64,000 nucleotides of DNA from positions 1-64,000 of the forward strand of contig CACKYY010000002.1 of assembly GCA_902604525.1 (NCBI GenBank), written 5' to 3'. The notes below the pieces were generated by a model. That model was not told where the DNA came from. It searched no databases and saw only the letters and a list, made by a program, of their open reading frames with translations. Shown here piece after piece: positions 50,067 to 59,319 of this stretch. This DNA comes from an uncultured Pelagibacteraceae bacterium (GTDB taxonomy: Bacteria; Pseudomonadota; Alphaproteobacteria; Pelagibacterales; Pelagibacteraceae). A program made the position numbers and the translations under genes. The stretch's first letter is position 1; each line of letters begins with the position of its first letter.

Positions 50067-50931
50067 TTTCTCTCCTCAGTTCTGAATATAAATAAGGAAT
50101 TATTACTGCAGCTACAGCCATAAACATCATCATCGCACTTGCTGCAGATAATCCTACTTGACTTTTATGAAATGCTGCTTGTGTCATAAATAAAGCTGGC
50201 ATTGTGGTTGAAATACCTGGTCCACCTTGTGTTAAGGCAACTATAAGATCATAACTTTTAATAGATATATGAACTAAAATTACAAAACTTGTAAAGAATA
50301 CAGGCCTCATCATAGGTAGTAATATTTTCCAATAAACAGTAAATAAACCAGCGCCGTCTATTTTTGCAGCTTTTACAATTTCATCCTCGACTGACCTTAA
50401 TCCAGCTAAAAATAAAGCCATTACAAAACCAGCAGATTGCCATACACCTGCTATAACAATGGTGTAAATAGCCATTTCCCTATTGACCAACCAATCAAAA
50501 GTGAAATTTTCAAATCCCCAATCAATAAACATTTTCTGTATTCCAAGAGTTGGATTTAAAATCCATTTCCACGCAGTTCCAGTAACAATAAATGACAGTG
50601 CCATTGGATATAAATAAATTGTTCTTAAGACACCCTCAGCTCTAATTTTTTGATCTAAAAAAATTGCTAAAATTATTCCTATAACAATGCAAAAAATTAA
50701 GAATAAAGCTGTGAAAACTAATAGGTTATCTACCGATATAAGCCATTTTCTTGAAGCCCATAACTTTTCATATTGTCCAAAACCCCACAACTCATATTTT
50801 GGTAAAATTTTTGAATTTGTAAAAGATATATATAAAGTCCAAAGCACAAAACCGTAAACAAACCAACCAATTAGTCCAACTGCTGGAGCCATTACAATTT
50901 TTGGTAAATTTTTTTCTAACCACTTGAACAT
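50056..50931 (-). CDS. Sugar ABC importer permease (MalF type)
   Basis: A 291-residue permease with six helices and EAA loop VEDEIVKAAKIDGAGLFTVY near 185-204. I start at ATG 50931 (MFKWLEKNLPKIV). A GTG at 50964 sits inside the upstream terminator hairpin and is unlikely. It lies just after a strong hairpin and T-tract that separate it from the binding-protein gene. Confidence 0.9.
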   Translation of the reverse strand: MFKWLEKNLPKIVMAPAVGLIGWFVYGFVLWTLYISFTNSKILPKYELWGFGQYEKLWASRKWLISVDNLLVFTALFLIFCIVIGIILAIFLDQKIRAEGVLRTIYLYPMALSFIVTGTAWKWILNPTLGIQKMFIDWGFENFTFDWLVNREMAIYTIVIAGVWQSAGFVMALFLAGLRSVEDEIVKAAKIDGAGLFTVYWKILLPMMRPVFFTSFVILVHISIKSYDLIVALTQGGPGISTTMPALFMTQAAFHKSQVGLSAASAMMMFMAVAAVIIPYLYSELRRENAR

Positions 50932-50950
50932 TGTAAATATTATTTTGATT

Positions 50951-50983
50951 AAAAAAAAGGCCACTTAGTTAAAAGTGGCCTTT
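50951..50983 (-). terminator. Hairpin plus T-tract between sugar-binding protein and permease genes
   Basis: Complementary arms AAAGGCCACTT (50956-50966) and AAGTGGCCTTT (50973-50983) form an 11-base stem with a six-base loop. On the minus strand it lies 15 bases past the binding-protein stop and leads into eight T residues. It is an intrinsic terminator in form; since the permease follows directly, it most likely acts as an attenuator. Confidence 0.88.
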
Positions 50984-50997
50984 AGATTTTTTATGTA

Positions 50998-52254
50998 TTA
51001 CATATTAGCTAGAACTGAGTCAGCTAATGCGTTTGCAGCATCTACTGAAGACATATCAGAATTAAAATGTTCTGTAATTATATCTTGTAGAGCAGCTTTC
51101 ATAGTATTACCTTGCGCCATACCATGAGCGAAACTTGGAACTAATCCACCTTTTGCACCTGCAGTTTTGATATCTGCATTAGATGTTTTTGCACACTTAT
51201 CAAATTCATCCATTGATACGTCTAGACGAGCTGGTATTGAACCTTTGTATAGGTTAAAAACTTTTTGAAAGTTCTTACCCATCATTAGTTTAGCTAATAA
51301 CTTTTGACCAGCTTGTTTGTCTGGATCACTAGACTTGTAGAAAATAAAACTATCTACGTTGTATAAGTAACCATTATTTGATGGAGTTGCGGCACAATAA
51401 TAGTCTACACCTGGTGTTTTACCAGCAGCTGTAAATTCTCCTTTAGCCCAATCACCCATAATTTGAAAACCAGCTTTACCTTCAATAACCATACCGGTAG
51501 CAACGTTCCAGTCTCTTCCTGGACTACCTTCATCAGTATAACCTTGTAGTTTTCTCATTTGATCAAAAACCTTAACTGTAGTTTCGCTTCTCAAACAACT
51601 TTCTTTTAGATCAACATAGCAATTTTTATAGTAGTTATTTCCACCTATACCCATAGCAACTGCTTCAAAAACTGTAGCATCTTGCCAAGCTTGTCCACCG
51701 TGAGCAAAAGGAATTATACCAGCTGCTTGTAACTTATCAGCAGCAGCATTTAATTCATCCCATGTAGTTGGAACTGAAATACCATTTGAATCAAATACAG
51801 CTTTATTCGCCCACATCCAGTCAATTCTATGAATGTTTACTGGAGCTGCACAATAAGGTCCGCTGTTATTTTCACATTTATGAATAGCTGCAATCATCGG
51901 ATCTAATAAATTATCCCAACCTTCAGATTGAGCAATTGAGTCAATATTGTATGGAGCAACTACACCTTCTTGATCATACTCTTGAATTGTAGGACCTTTT
52001 ATTTGTGAAGCAGATGGAGGATCACCAGCAACAATTCTTGCTTTTAATGCAACGTTAGCAGCGTCTCCACCACCACCTGTTACAGGCATGTCTAACCATT
52101 CACCACCATTAGCAGCAAAATCGTCTTTTAAAACTTTTAAAGCAGCTGCTTCACCACCTGAAGTCCACCAGTGCAATACCTCAATTTTTGGTCCTGCATA
52201 AGATGAGGTAGATGTGAATGCAAATGCAATCAAAGCGATTAATAATTTTCTCAT
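50998..52254 (-). CDS. Sugar ABC importer binding protein (glucose-type, GtsA-like)
   Basis: A 418-residue secreted binding protein with signal peptide MRKLLIALIAFAFTSTSSYA. The mature start IEVLHWWTSGGEAAALKVLK and GGEWLDMPVTGGGGDAANVA, then GDPPSASQIKGPTIQEYDQEG, closely follow the Pseudomonas/Thermus glucose-mannose binding protein pattern. Cys pairs (near 127/138 and 218/226) are typical of that group. Glucose or a similar hexose is the best ligand guess. It is first in the operon and followed by a terminator-like hairpin. Confidence 0.9.
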   Translation of the reverse strand: MRKLLIALIAFAFTSTSSYAGPKIEVLHWWTSGGEAAALKVLKDDFAANGGEWLDMPVTGGGGDAANVALKARIVAGDPPSASQIKGPTIQEYDQEGVVAPYNIDSIAQSEGWDNLLDPMIAAIHKCENNSGPYCAAPVNIHRIDWMWANKAVFDSNGISVPTTWDELNAAADKLQAAGIIPFAHGGQAWQDATVFEAVAMGIGGNNYYKNCYVDLKESCLRSETTVKVFDQMRKLQGYTDEGSPGRDWNVATGMVIEGKAGFQIMGDWAKGEFTAAGKTPGVDYYCAATPSNNGYLYNVDSFIFYKSSDPDKQAGQKLLAKLMMGKNFQKVFNLYKGSIPARLDVSMDEFDKCAKTSNADIKTAGAKGGLVPSFAHGMAQGNTMKAALQDIITEHFNSDMSSVDAANALADSVLANM

Positions 52255-52443
52255 ATCTTATCTTCCCTTTTTTGTTATTTATCGTTTTTTTATAAAATGA
52301 GACTATAGGTAGATTATAGACATAAAGTAAATTAAAAAGATTTATTACAACTTAAAGTTGATATTTAATTTTTTAAATTTTTTAATCTTTTTTTTTATAA
52401 AAAATATATCACTTATTTTATAATTCAATTTAAGATTGAAAAT
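52255..52443. promoter_or_regulatory. Promoter gap between ROK kinase and sugar-binding protein genes
   Basis: This 189-base gap is the longest without a gene. It is more than 80 percent A/T and contains long T runs (52370-52400) on the plus strand. It must hold the importer promoter on the minus strand (a GGGAAGA ribosome site precedes the start). The kinase gene ends upstream of it on the same strand. I see no stable hairpin or repeat. Confidence 0.4.
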
Positions 52444-53346
52444 TTAATTTTCTACGATTCTACCAAGACGAGCTGCACCTCTAACACCACTTGCATCTCC
52501 GAATTTAGGTTTGAGGAAAACCCCTTGGTATTCTTTTCCTATAACAAATTTCTTAACCATAGACTCGACTTCACTTAAAAAATCAATTTCATTTGAAACT
52601 CCACCGCCAAATATAAAGGCATCAGGATCCAAAATATTAATAATGCTTGAAAGAGACATGGCTAGATTTACTTTAAAGTCATCTATAAATCTTTCTGCAT
52701 CTAAATCATGTTTACGATTTAACTCGAAAATCTCGTTTGTTTTTAAATTTTTTCCATAAAGTTTATTAAATCGTTTAGCTAATCCTAAACCAGAGATAAA
52801 ACTTTCAATCTCAGCCTCTCTAGCATTATTTGAGTCAAAATTTTCTTTTTTTGCTGCAAAATATGGAATTTGATTATGTCCCCACTCACCCGCTACTCCA
52901 TTTGGACCAGTTATAATTTGTTTATCAATTACAAGTCCACCTCCAGCTCCTGAACCTAAAATAATACCATAAACTATTTTGTAATTTTTTCCTGATCCAT
53001 CTATTGCTTCAGATAACGCAAAACAATTTGCATCATTTTCGCAAAAAATCTCTTTACCAAGTGCTTTACGTAAATCATTTTGAAAGGGTTTTTTTTCTAA
53101 CCAATAACAATTTGGTGCATTTTTTACCAAACCTGTTTGAGGAGAGTGTATTCCAGGATGACATACCCCAACAGGTAATTCCATTTTAAATTCTTTTTCT
53201 AATTTTTGACTAATATCTTTAATAGCATTAATTATTGATAAATAATCTTTGGGACATTCAGTCCTGGATCTGTGTTTCTCTTGACCGTTTTGTTCTAAAA
53301 CTACAGTTTCTATTTTTGTAGCACCAACATCTATACCTATTTGCAT
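52444..53346 (-). CDS. ROK-family sugar kinase (fructokinase/glucokinase-like), zinc motif missing
   Basis: A 300-residue ROK kinase: phosphate loop IDVGATKIETVVLE at 4-17, GVCHPGIHSPQTGLVKNAPN near 62-81, NDANCFALSEA near 104 with the catalytic Asp, and GSGAGGGLVIDKQ near 130-142. After the histidine in GEWGHNQIPY, ROK kinases normally carry C-x-CG-x-x-GC-x-E for zinc. Here that stretch (about residues 165-185) has no Cys but keeps the Glu in ESFISGLG. It probably phosphorylates the sugar brought in by the downstream importer. Confidence 0.88.
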   Translation of the reverse strand: MQIGIDVGATKIETVVLEQNGQEKHRSRTECPKDYLSIINAIKDISQKLEKEFKMELPVGVCHPGIHSPQTGLVKNAPNCYWLEKKPFQNDLRKALGKEIFCENDANCFALSEAIDGSGKNYKIVYGIILGSGAGGGLVIDKQIITGPNGVAGEWGHNQIPYFAAKKENFDSNNAREAEIESFISGLGLAKRFNKLYGKNLKTNEIFELNRKHDLDAERFIDDFKVNLAMSLSSIINILDPDAFIFGGGVSNEIDFLSEVESMVKKFVIGKEYQGVFLKPKFGDASGVRGAARLGRIVEN

Positions 53347-53348
53347 AA

Positions 53349-54098
53349 CTAATATGTAGCTCTACCACCGCTTAAGTCAAAAACAGCAGCTGTTGAAAAT
53401 GAATTTTCTTCACTAGATAACCATGTTACTAAAGATGCTAATTCCTCAACTTTTGCAAACTTATTTCTTGGGATTTTTGAAAGCATATAATTGATATGTT
53501 CTTCAGTCATTTGATTAAAAATCCTTGTTTTTGCTGCTGCAGGAGTAACACAGTTTACTGCTATATTTTTTTGAGCAAGCTCTTTTCCTAGTGATTTAGT
53601 AAGCCCAATTACTCCAGCTTTTGAAGTACTGTATGCACTGGCATTAGGATTACCTTCTTTACCAGCTATAGATGCTATGTTTACAATTCTACCATAATTA
53701 TTTTTTTCCATGAAAGGAACGACTGCTTTACAGCAATAAAAAACTGCGTTGAGGTTTAAATTTATTACCTTATTCCACTCTTCTAAAGGATATTCTGCAA
53801 CTGTGGTATTCATACCTGCCACACCTGCGTTATTTATAAAAATATCTATTTTTCCGTGCAAATTTTCAATTTTGGTTAATTTTTCATTAATCTTTTTAAA
53901 ATCACTTACGTCTACTATTTGATATGATAAATTTTTGGAGTTTACTTTTTCTAAGGCTTTCTTAGCTTCATTTTCATCAATATCCCAAATAACAACTTTT
54001 GCTCCTGAATCTATAAACCTTTCTGTAATTGCCAAACCAAATCCTTGCGCCCCACCAGTTACTACGGCTACTCTGTTGTTTATATCAAACTTAATCAT
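53349..54098 (-). CDS. SDR-family oxidoreductase (Tct-linked)
   Basis: A 249-residue SDR: TGGAQGFGLAI near 15-25, NNAG near 89, NIASIAGKEGNPNAS near 139 with the catalytic Ser, YSTSK near 155, and a C-terminal AAVFDLSGGRATY. It resembles the 3-hydroxyacyl/gluconate/2-deoxygluconate dehydrogenase branch. It overlaps tctA by eight bases, so it is in the Tct operon and may oxidise the imported acid. Confidence 0.9.
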   Translation of the reverse strand: MIKFDINNRVAVVTGGAQGFGLAITERFIDSGAKVVIWDIDENEAKKALEKVNSKNLSYQIVDVSDFKKINEKLTKIENLHGKIDIFINNAGVAGMNTTVAEYPLEEWNKVINLNLNAVFYCCKAVVPFMEKNNYGRIVNIASIAGKEGNPNASAYSTSKAGVIGLTKSLGKELAQKNIAVNCVTPAAAKTRIFNQMTEEHINYMLSKIPRNKFAKVEELASLVTWLSSEENSFSTAAVFDLSGGRATY

Positions 54099-55572
54099 AT
54101 GAATTTTTTATTTTTTTTGATCTTATTAAAGGAAAAGCAAGTGCAATTAAAGATAAAATAAAGAATGTTAAGGCAATGGGTCTAGTTAGAAACATTAGCC
54201 AGTTCCCATCAAATATTACAATTGATTGTCTCAAAGTTCCCTCAACAAGTTCACCTAAAATTAATCCAATAATAACTGGAACAACAGAAAAACCATATCT
54301 TCTCATAAAAAAACCAAGCACACCAAAAAACAACATTATCCAAACATCAATTATGGATTGGCTTAATGAGTACGTTCCACATACTGACACTGCAAAAATC
54401 ATTGGCCATAAAATTTTATTAGGTACAAGAGTGATTCTTGCAAAAATTTTTGCACCAAAAAAACCGAAAATAAAAAATAAAACATTGGCCACAAGCATTG
54501 CTCCAAAAATTCCATAAAGGAATTCTGGTTGCTCTTTGAATAAATCTGGTCCAGGTCTTACTCCATGAATAATTAACCCTGTTAATATAACTGCAGTAGT
54601 TGCACTTCCAGGAATACCAAGTGCTAATGTAGGAACCATAGCGCCACCTGTAGCAGCATTATTTGCTGCCTCGGCACCTGCAATTCCCTCTACTGAACCT
54701 TTTCCAAATTCTTCAGGATTTTTTGAAAATCTTTTTGCCTCTGAATAACCAATCAAAGATGCAACAGTCCCTCCTTCTGCTGGTAATACTCCTATAAATG
54801 ATCCAATTCCACTAGATCTAAGAATTGTTTTCCAGGTTTTTTTATAGTCATCTTTAGTTGGAAGCTTTACCGCTTTTAGGGCTACTCTCTTAAATACTTG
54901 ATCAAGTAATGTAGATTGAGTTAACATTTCGCTGATAGCAAATAATCCAACAACAACTGGTATAAATCCTATGCCCACTGAAAGTTCATTAATACCATAA
55001 GTAAATCTATCTATTGATGTCATGAAATCTTTGCCAACTGTTGAAATTAAAATTCCAAAAGCTCCAGCTATTAAATTTTTTATTGGACTACCATCTCCGA
55101 TTGAGGCCAACATTGTTAAACCAAAAATTGCTAAAGCAAAATATTCAGGTTGACCAAATTCGTATGCAAGATTTGCAAGTATTGGTGCAAAAAATACTAA
55201 TACAATTACACTAAATATCCCACCAACTGTACTTGAAACCGTTGCCATACCTAAAGCTCTACCCGCCTCACCTTTTTGAGCCAAAGGATATCCGTCCAAA
55301 CATGTTGCTGCTGCTGCTGGAGTGCCTGGTGTATTAATAAGTACAGCAGTGATTGCTCCTCCATATGTTCCTGCACAATATATAGATGTTAACAAAATAA
55401 TTGCAGACAATGGATCTAACGTCATCGTAAAAGGCAATATTAATGCACCACCAGTCGTAGGACCTAAACCAGGTAGAACTCCTAAAACTAATCCAAATAA
55501 AGTTCCAAATAACAAAACTAATAATAGCTTTGAACTAAACAAAGGAGCCATCATTAAAATTAAATTATCCAT
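54091..55572 (-). CDS. tctA: Tripartite tricarboxylate transporter large permease
   Basis: A 493-residue membrane protein of about 12 helices with family blocks FGLVLGVLPGLGPTTGGALI near 25-44, YGGAITAVLINTPGTPAAAA near 70-89, and AEAANNAATGGAMVPTLALG near 305-324. TctA moves the solute delivered by the TctC binding protein with TctB. Known substrates include citrate and other carboxylates, and sugar acids in some cases. Confidence 0.95.
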   Translation of the reverse strand: MDNLILMMAPLFSSKLLLVLLFGTLFGLVLGVLPGLGPTTGGALILPFTMTLDPLSAIILLTSIYCAGTYGGAITAVLINTPGTPAAAATCLDGYPLAQKGEAGRALGMATVSSTVGGIFSVIVLVFFAPILANLAYEFGQPEYFALAIFGLTMLASIGDGSPIKNLIAGAFGILISTVGKDFMTSIDRFTYGINELSVGIGFIPVVVGLFAISEMLTQSTLLDQVFKRVALKAVKLPTKDDYKKTWKTILRSSGIGSFIGVLPAEGGTVASLIGYSEAKRFSKNPEEFGKGSVEGIAGAEAANNAATGGAMVPTLALGIPGSATTAVILTGLIIHGVRPGPDLFKEQPEFLYGIFGAMLVANVLFFIFGFFGAKIFARITLVPNKILWPMIFAVSVCGTYSLSQSIIDVWIMLFFGVLGFFMRRYGFSVVPVIIGLILGELVEGTLRQSIVIFDGNWLMFLTRPIALTFFILSLIALAFPLIRSKKIKNSYD

Positions 55573-55573
55573 C

Positions 55574-56080
55574 TCAATAATAGTAAAGATTAGTGATTAT
55601 TCCAGGAGGAAATCTTAGTCCTAAAATCATTTCAAAAAAAATAAAGACAACTAATGGAAAAATTATACTTACTAGTAATAAATAAAAAATTCTTCTTTCG
55701 CCCCAATAATAAGAGACAAAAATTGACAATACTGAGATTGCTAGAAAAAAATCTAAATTTTTTGAGATAATTATAAAAATAATGAAACTCAAAATTGTAA
55801 GGAAAAAAGACTTTGGTAAACTTTTTTCCTTTTTCCAAGGTTTTTTAAAAGACAAATAATAAATAATTGAAGTTAACGCTATAATTAAGACTAGTAATCC
55901 CTTCGGGAATGTTGCTGGTTGAATACCTCTGTTTAAAATTGGTGGAACAGTATCAAATGAAAAAGTTGATATTAGTAAAATTGCTGAAACTAAAATAATT
56001 ACAAAAAAAACCTTAAATTCTGTCCTAAAAAAAAAGGGCAAACTTTTGTTTGCCCTTTTTTTATCATGTACATTATTCAT
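55574..56080 (-). CDS. tctB: Tripartite tricarboxylate transporter small permease
   Basis: A 168-residue four-helix protein with the TctB pattern FPKGLLVLIIALTSIIYYLS near 63-82. The only usable ATG is at 56080. Codons 7-18 (KKRANKSLPFFF) are encoded by a perfect hairpin followed by a T-tract, so the terminator-like element is inside the coding sequence. tctA follows with a one-base gap. Confidence 0.88.
   Translation of the reverse strand: MNNVHDKKRANKSLPFFFRTEFKVFFVIILVSAILLISTFSFDTVPPILNRGIQPATFPKGLLVLIIALTSIIYYLSFKKPWKKEKSLPKSFFLTILSFIIFIIISKNLDFFLAISVLSIFVSYYWGERRIFYLLLVSIIFPLVVFIFFEMILGLRFPPGIITNLYYY
56027..56062 (-). terminator. Hairpin plus T-tract inside the 5' end of tctB
   Basis: Arms GGGCAAAC (56036-56043) and GTTTGCCC (56048-56055) pair perfectly around a four-base loop. 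Flanking A and T runs extend the stem to 15 bases. On the minus strand nine T residues follow. It lies 43 bases past the tctC stop but within tctB codons 7-18. Form and position match the other post-binding-protein hairpins in this window. Confidence 0.85.
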
Positions 56081-56104
56081 ATTGAGAAATGTACTTAATT
56101 AAAA

Positions 56105-57079
56105 TTACTTAATGTAACCTAAAGCTTTAAGTTGAGCAGTCATTTCTGCAAGCATAGTTTCCATTTGCTTACCCCACTCATCAGCTCCAACAACACTAGT
56201 TGAATCAAGACCAATGTCAGTTAAAAAACTTTGGAAATATTTATGCTCCATAGCTTTTATCATTGCATCCTCTAATTGCTTTTTTCTATCTCCAGGAACA
56301 CCTTTTTTTGTTACAAAGCCTCTTACTGTAGATAAAACAACTGGAATTCCTAATTCAGTTGCAGTAGGAACATTACTTAATTTTTCCATTCTATTACTTG
56401 CTAAGACAACTGACACACATAATGTACCATCTTCTATTTCAGTAACAGCCTCACCTAAATTTAAAACACCTACATCAATATCTCCTTTGATAAGATTAGT
56501 TTTAATAGGTCCTACACCTTTATAAGCTACAATTGTTGGATCTGTTAATTTTCCTTTTTTAGTAAAAGCAATAGCACTTACATCATCAATACCACCTACG
56601 TGTGTTGTTCCATATTTCAATGATTTTGATTTTTGAGCACTAATAAACTTTTTTGCATCTTTGATGTCATTTTTACAATTAACAACAAATAATTGAGGAT
56701 CATCAGTTCCTCTCGCTAGCGGTTGCATATCACTTAATTTAACTTTGGTTTTTCCCAAAGCCATAGATACAGCATGTCCAGTAGTCCAAGTTAAAGTATG
56801 ATTTCCATCTGCTGGTAAAGTCATCATATAATCCATAGACGCAGCTCCACCACCACCTTTTTTGTTAACTAATTGCATATCTTGTTTTAGATACCTTCTA
56901 GTTCTCAATAACATCATTCTAGTAGTTACGTCTGTACCACCACCAAAACCAGCATGTGTAACTGCTTGAATTGGGTGACCATCTGCTTTTGCAGATGTAA
57001 TCATCAATGGAAGTGCTACAATAAAGAATTCAGTCACTAAAAACGCAGCAGCCAAAAACAACTTAAAGCTTTTTTTCAT
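56105..57079 (-). CDS. tctC: Tripartite tricarboxylate transporter binding protein
   Basis: A 324-residue periplasmic protein with an N-terminal signal sequence (MKKSFKLFLAAAFLVTEFF..., cleavage near SAKADG). TctC/Bug features: THAGFGGGTDVTTRM near 41-55, NKKGGGGAASMDYM near 72-85, and STVRGFVTKKGVPGD near 248-262. The ligand is probably a carboxylate or sugar acid; Bug-family pockets cannot be read from sequence alone. It is divergent from the PdxA-like gene across a 69-base gap. Confidence 0.92.
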   Translation of the reverse strand: MKKSFKLFLAAAFLVTEFFIVALPLMITSAKADGHPIQAVTHAGFGGGTDVTTRMMLLRTRRYLKQDMQLVNKKGGGGAASMDYMMTLPADGNHTLTWTTGHAVSMALGKTKVKLSDMQPLARGTDDPQLFVVNCKNDIKDAKKFISAQKSKSLKYGTTHVGGIDDVSAIAFTKKGKLTDPTIVAYKGVGPIKTNLIKGDIDVGVLNLGEAVTEIEDGTLCVSVVLASNRMEKLSNVPTATELGIPVVLSTVRGFVTKKGVPGDRKKQLEDAMIKAMEHKYFQSFLTDIGLDSTSVVGADEWGKQMETMLAEMTAQLKALGYIK

Positions 57080-57148
57080 TATTTCCCTCTTTAGTTAATT
57101 TATATTTAAATATATAACCATACTCCAACATAAGAGGTAAAGAAAAAA

Positions 57149-58144
57149 ATGTCTGAAAATAAAAACAATATAGCTGTTTTATTAGGTGACCCGTCAGGAA
57201 TAGGTCCTGAGTTAATTGTAAAATTACTTGACAACAAAATTTGTAATAAAGCTAATTTAGTTGTTATTGGAGAAAAAAAAATTTTAGAGGACGGTGAGAA
57301 AATTGTTGGAAAAAAAACAAACTTAAAAGTTGTTGAAAATTTTAAAGACATAAATTTTAATGGTGAAAATAAATTTTTTCTTGATATTTCAAAAGGTGCA
57401 AACAGAGATTATAAATTAAGTGAAGTGTCTGCTGAGTCTGGAAAAACAGTATTAGATGCTTTGGAATTAGCTTTAGATCTTGCAAAAGAAAAGAAAATTG
57501 ATGCTATCAATTTTGGTCCAATGAATAAAACTAGTTTGATAATGGGAGGTTGTGAATACAATGACGAACATGATTTTATGCAAGCAAAACTTGAGATGAA
57601 AGAATTTTGTTGCGAATTTAATGTTGTTGATAATTTTTGGACTGCTAGAGTCACTTCGCACATTCCACTAAAGGATGTGGCTAAAAATATTACAAAGGAA
57701 AATATATTAAAACCAATTAAACTTTTAGATAAAACTTTAAAAATGAGTGGTATTGAAAAACCAAGAGTAGCTGTTCAAGCACTTAATCCTCATGCTGAAT
57801 TTGGAAATGAGGAAAAAGATGAAATAATACCTGCTATAGAGGAAGCAAAAAAACTTGGAATTGATGCTGATGGACCACTGCCATGTGATACTTCATTTAT
57901 AACAGCTTTCAAAAATAAGAATCATGATTGTATAGTTGGCATGTATCATGATGCATTACAGTGCGGTTTAAAAGCTTTTGGATTTGACAGGGGAGTTACA
58001 GTTTCTGGTGGATTAAGTGTTCCTGTTACTACACCTGCCCATGGGACTGCTTTTGATATAGCTGGAGAGAATAAAGCAAATCTAGAGCCAACATTAAATT
58101 CTTTTAAATTAGCATTAACAATGGCTGAAAATAAAAATAAATAA
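57149..58144 (+). CDS. PdxA-family 4-phospho-hydroxy-acid dehydrogenase (PdxA2-like)
   Basis: A 331-residue PdxA-fold protein: [18 protein letters not shown] at 10-27, and three metal His positions: [10 protein letters not shown] near 136, [20 protein letters not shown] near 264-283, and [11 protein letters not shown] near 298-308. True PdxA usually reads GHTE, MYHDQGL and DHGTALD, so all three motifs keep His but differ beside it. PdxA2 proteins act on D-threonate or D-erythronate 4-phosphate in sugar-acid pathways. Its partner is the dehydratase it overlaps (TAATG), next to a tripartite transporter. No DUF1537 kinase is seen here. Confidence 0.82.
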   Translation: MSENKNNIAVLLGDPSGIGPELIVKLLDNKICNKANLVVIGEKKILEDGEKIVGKKTNLKVVENFKDINFNGENKFFLDISKGANRDYKLSEVSAESGKTVLDALELALDLAKEKKIDAINFGPMNKTSLIMGGCEYNDEHDFMQAKLEMKEFCCEFNVVDNFWTARVTSHIPLKDVAKNITKENILKPIKLLDKTLKMSGIEKPRVAVQALNPHAEFGNEEKDEIIPAIEEAKKLGIDADGPLPCDTSFITAFKNKNHDCIVGMYHDALQCGLKAFGFDRGVTVSGGLSVPVTTPAHGTAFDIAGENKANLEPTLNSFKLALTMAENKNK

Positions 58145-59319
58145 TGTCTAAAATAAAAGAAATTAGAACAAAAGTATATCAATGGAATGGTAAAACTGTT
58201 CCACCTCAAAATAATTTTTGTACGAATGCTTCAGATCTTCTATTTGAAAAATCAGATGCAATGGGATCATTTAGATTTCATGAATGGCTGATATGTGAAA
58301 TAGAAACTGATGATGGTGTTATTGGAATTGGAAATGCAGCACTAGCTCCACAAATTGCAAAAAAAACTATTGATACTTATTTAAAACCATTAGTAATTGG
58401 TGAAGACCCTTTTGATTACGCTTACATCTGGGAAAAAATGTATAGAAGAACACATGCTTGGGGCCGAAGAGGAATTGGTATGGTCGCAATCTCAGCAATT
58501 GATATAGCGATCTGGGATATAATGGGGAAGGTAACTAAAAAACCAGTATTTAGACTTCTTGGAGGCAGAACAAAAGAAAAAATCCCTGTCTATGCATCAA
58601 AGCTTTATAGCCAACCCATTAAAGCTCTTCAAAAAGAAGCTGAGAGTTACGTAAAGCAGGGTTTTAAAATGTTTAAAATGAGATTTGGTTGGGGTCCAAA
58701 AGATGGTCCTGATGGTATGAAAAAAAATATTGCGCTTGCTGAAGGCGTCAGAGAAGTAATTGGTGAAGATACAGATTTGATGATGGAATGCTATATGGGT
58801 TGGAACTTAGATTATGCGAAAAGAATGATACCTAAATTAATGAAATTTAATCCAAGATGGCTTGAAGAACCAGTGATTGCAGATGATATTCATGGTTATA
58901 AAGAATTAAATAAAATGAATATGATACCAATTTCAGGAGGTGAACATGAGTTTAATATATTTGGTTTCAAACAGTTACTTGACCTCAAAGCTGTGAGTTA
59001 TATTCAATATGATAACAATAGAGTGGGAGGTTTTACTGCGGCTCAGAAAATTAATGCTATTGCAGAAGCTCATCAAGTTCCAGTTATTCCTCATGCAGGA
59101 CAAATGCATAACTACCACTTAACAATGTCAAATTTTAATTGTCCAATATCAGAATTTTTTCCTGTTCATGACGTTGAGATTGGAAATGAACTTTTTTACT
59201 ATATCTTTGAAGGAGATCCGGCTCCTAAGGATGGTTTTATAGATCTAGATGATAATAAACCAGGACTAGGTCTAACAATAACTGACAAATATAAATCTGA
59301 CTTTAAAATTATAGAATAA
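58144..59319 (+). CDS. Enolase-superfamily sugar-acid dehydratase (rhamnonate-dehydratase-like)
   Basis: A 391-residue mandelate racemase/muconate lactonising family protein. The barrel contains [17 protein letters not shown] near 178-194 with the K-x-R base, metal ligands in [13 protein letters not shown] near 217 (Glu), RWLEEPV near 242 and [11 protein letters not shown] near 266, and a catalytic His in [19 protein letters not shown] near 312-330. The C-terminal pattern matches L-rhamnonate/L-lyxonate-type dehydratases. The product would be a 2-oxo-3-deoxy acid. It overlaps the PdxA-like gene and ends one base before the rbsK-like stop on the other strand. Confidence 0.85.
   Translation: MSKIKEIRTKVYQWNGKTVPPQNNFCTNASDLLFEKSDAMGSFRFHEWLICEIETDDGVIGIGNAALAPQIAKKTIDTYLKPLVIGEDPFDYAYIWEKMYRRTHAWGRRGIGMVAISAIDIAIWDIMGKVTKKPVFRLLGGRTKEKIPVYASKLYSQPIKALQKEAESYVKQGFKMFKMRFGWGPKDGPDGMKKNIALAEGVREVIGEDTDLMMECYMGWNLDYAKRMIPKLMKFNPRWLEEPVIADDIHGYKELNKMNMIPISGGEHEFNIFGFKQLLDLKAVSYIQYDNNRVGGFTAAQKINAIAEAHQVPVIPHAGQMHNYHLTMSNFNCPISEFFPVHDVEIGNELFYYIFEGDPAPKDGFIDLDDNKPGLGLTITDKYKSDFKIIE

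Noticed and set aside
57106-57663. Minus-strand open frames opposite the PdxA-like gene.
   Set aside because: They are low-complexity shadows of a well-supported dehydrogenase gene.
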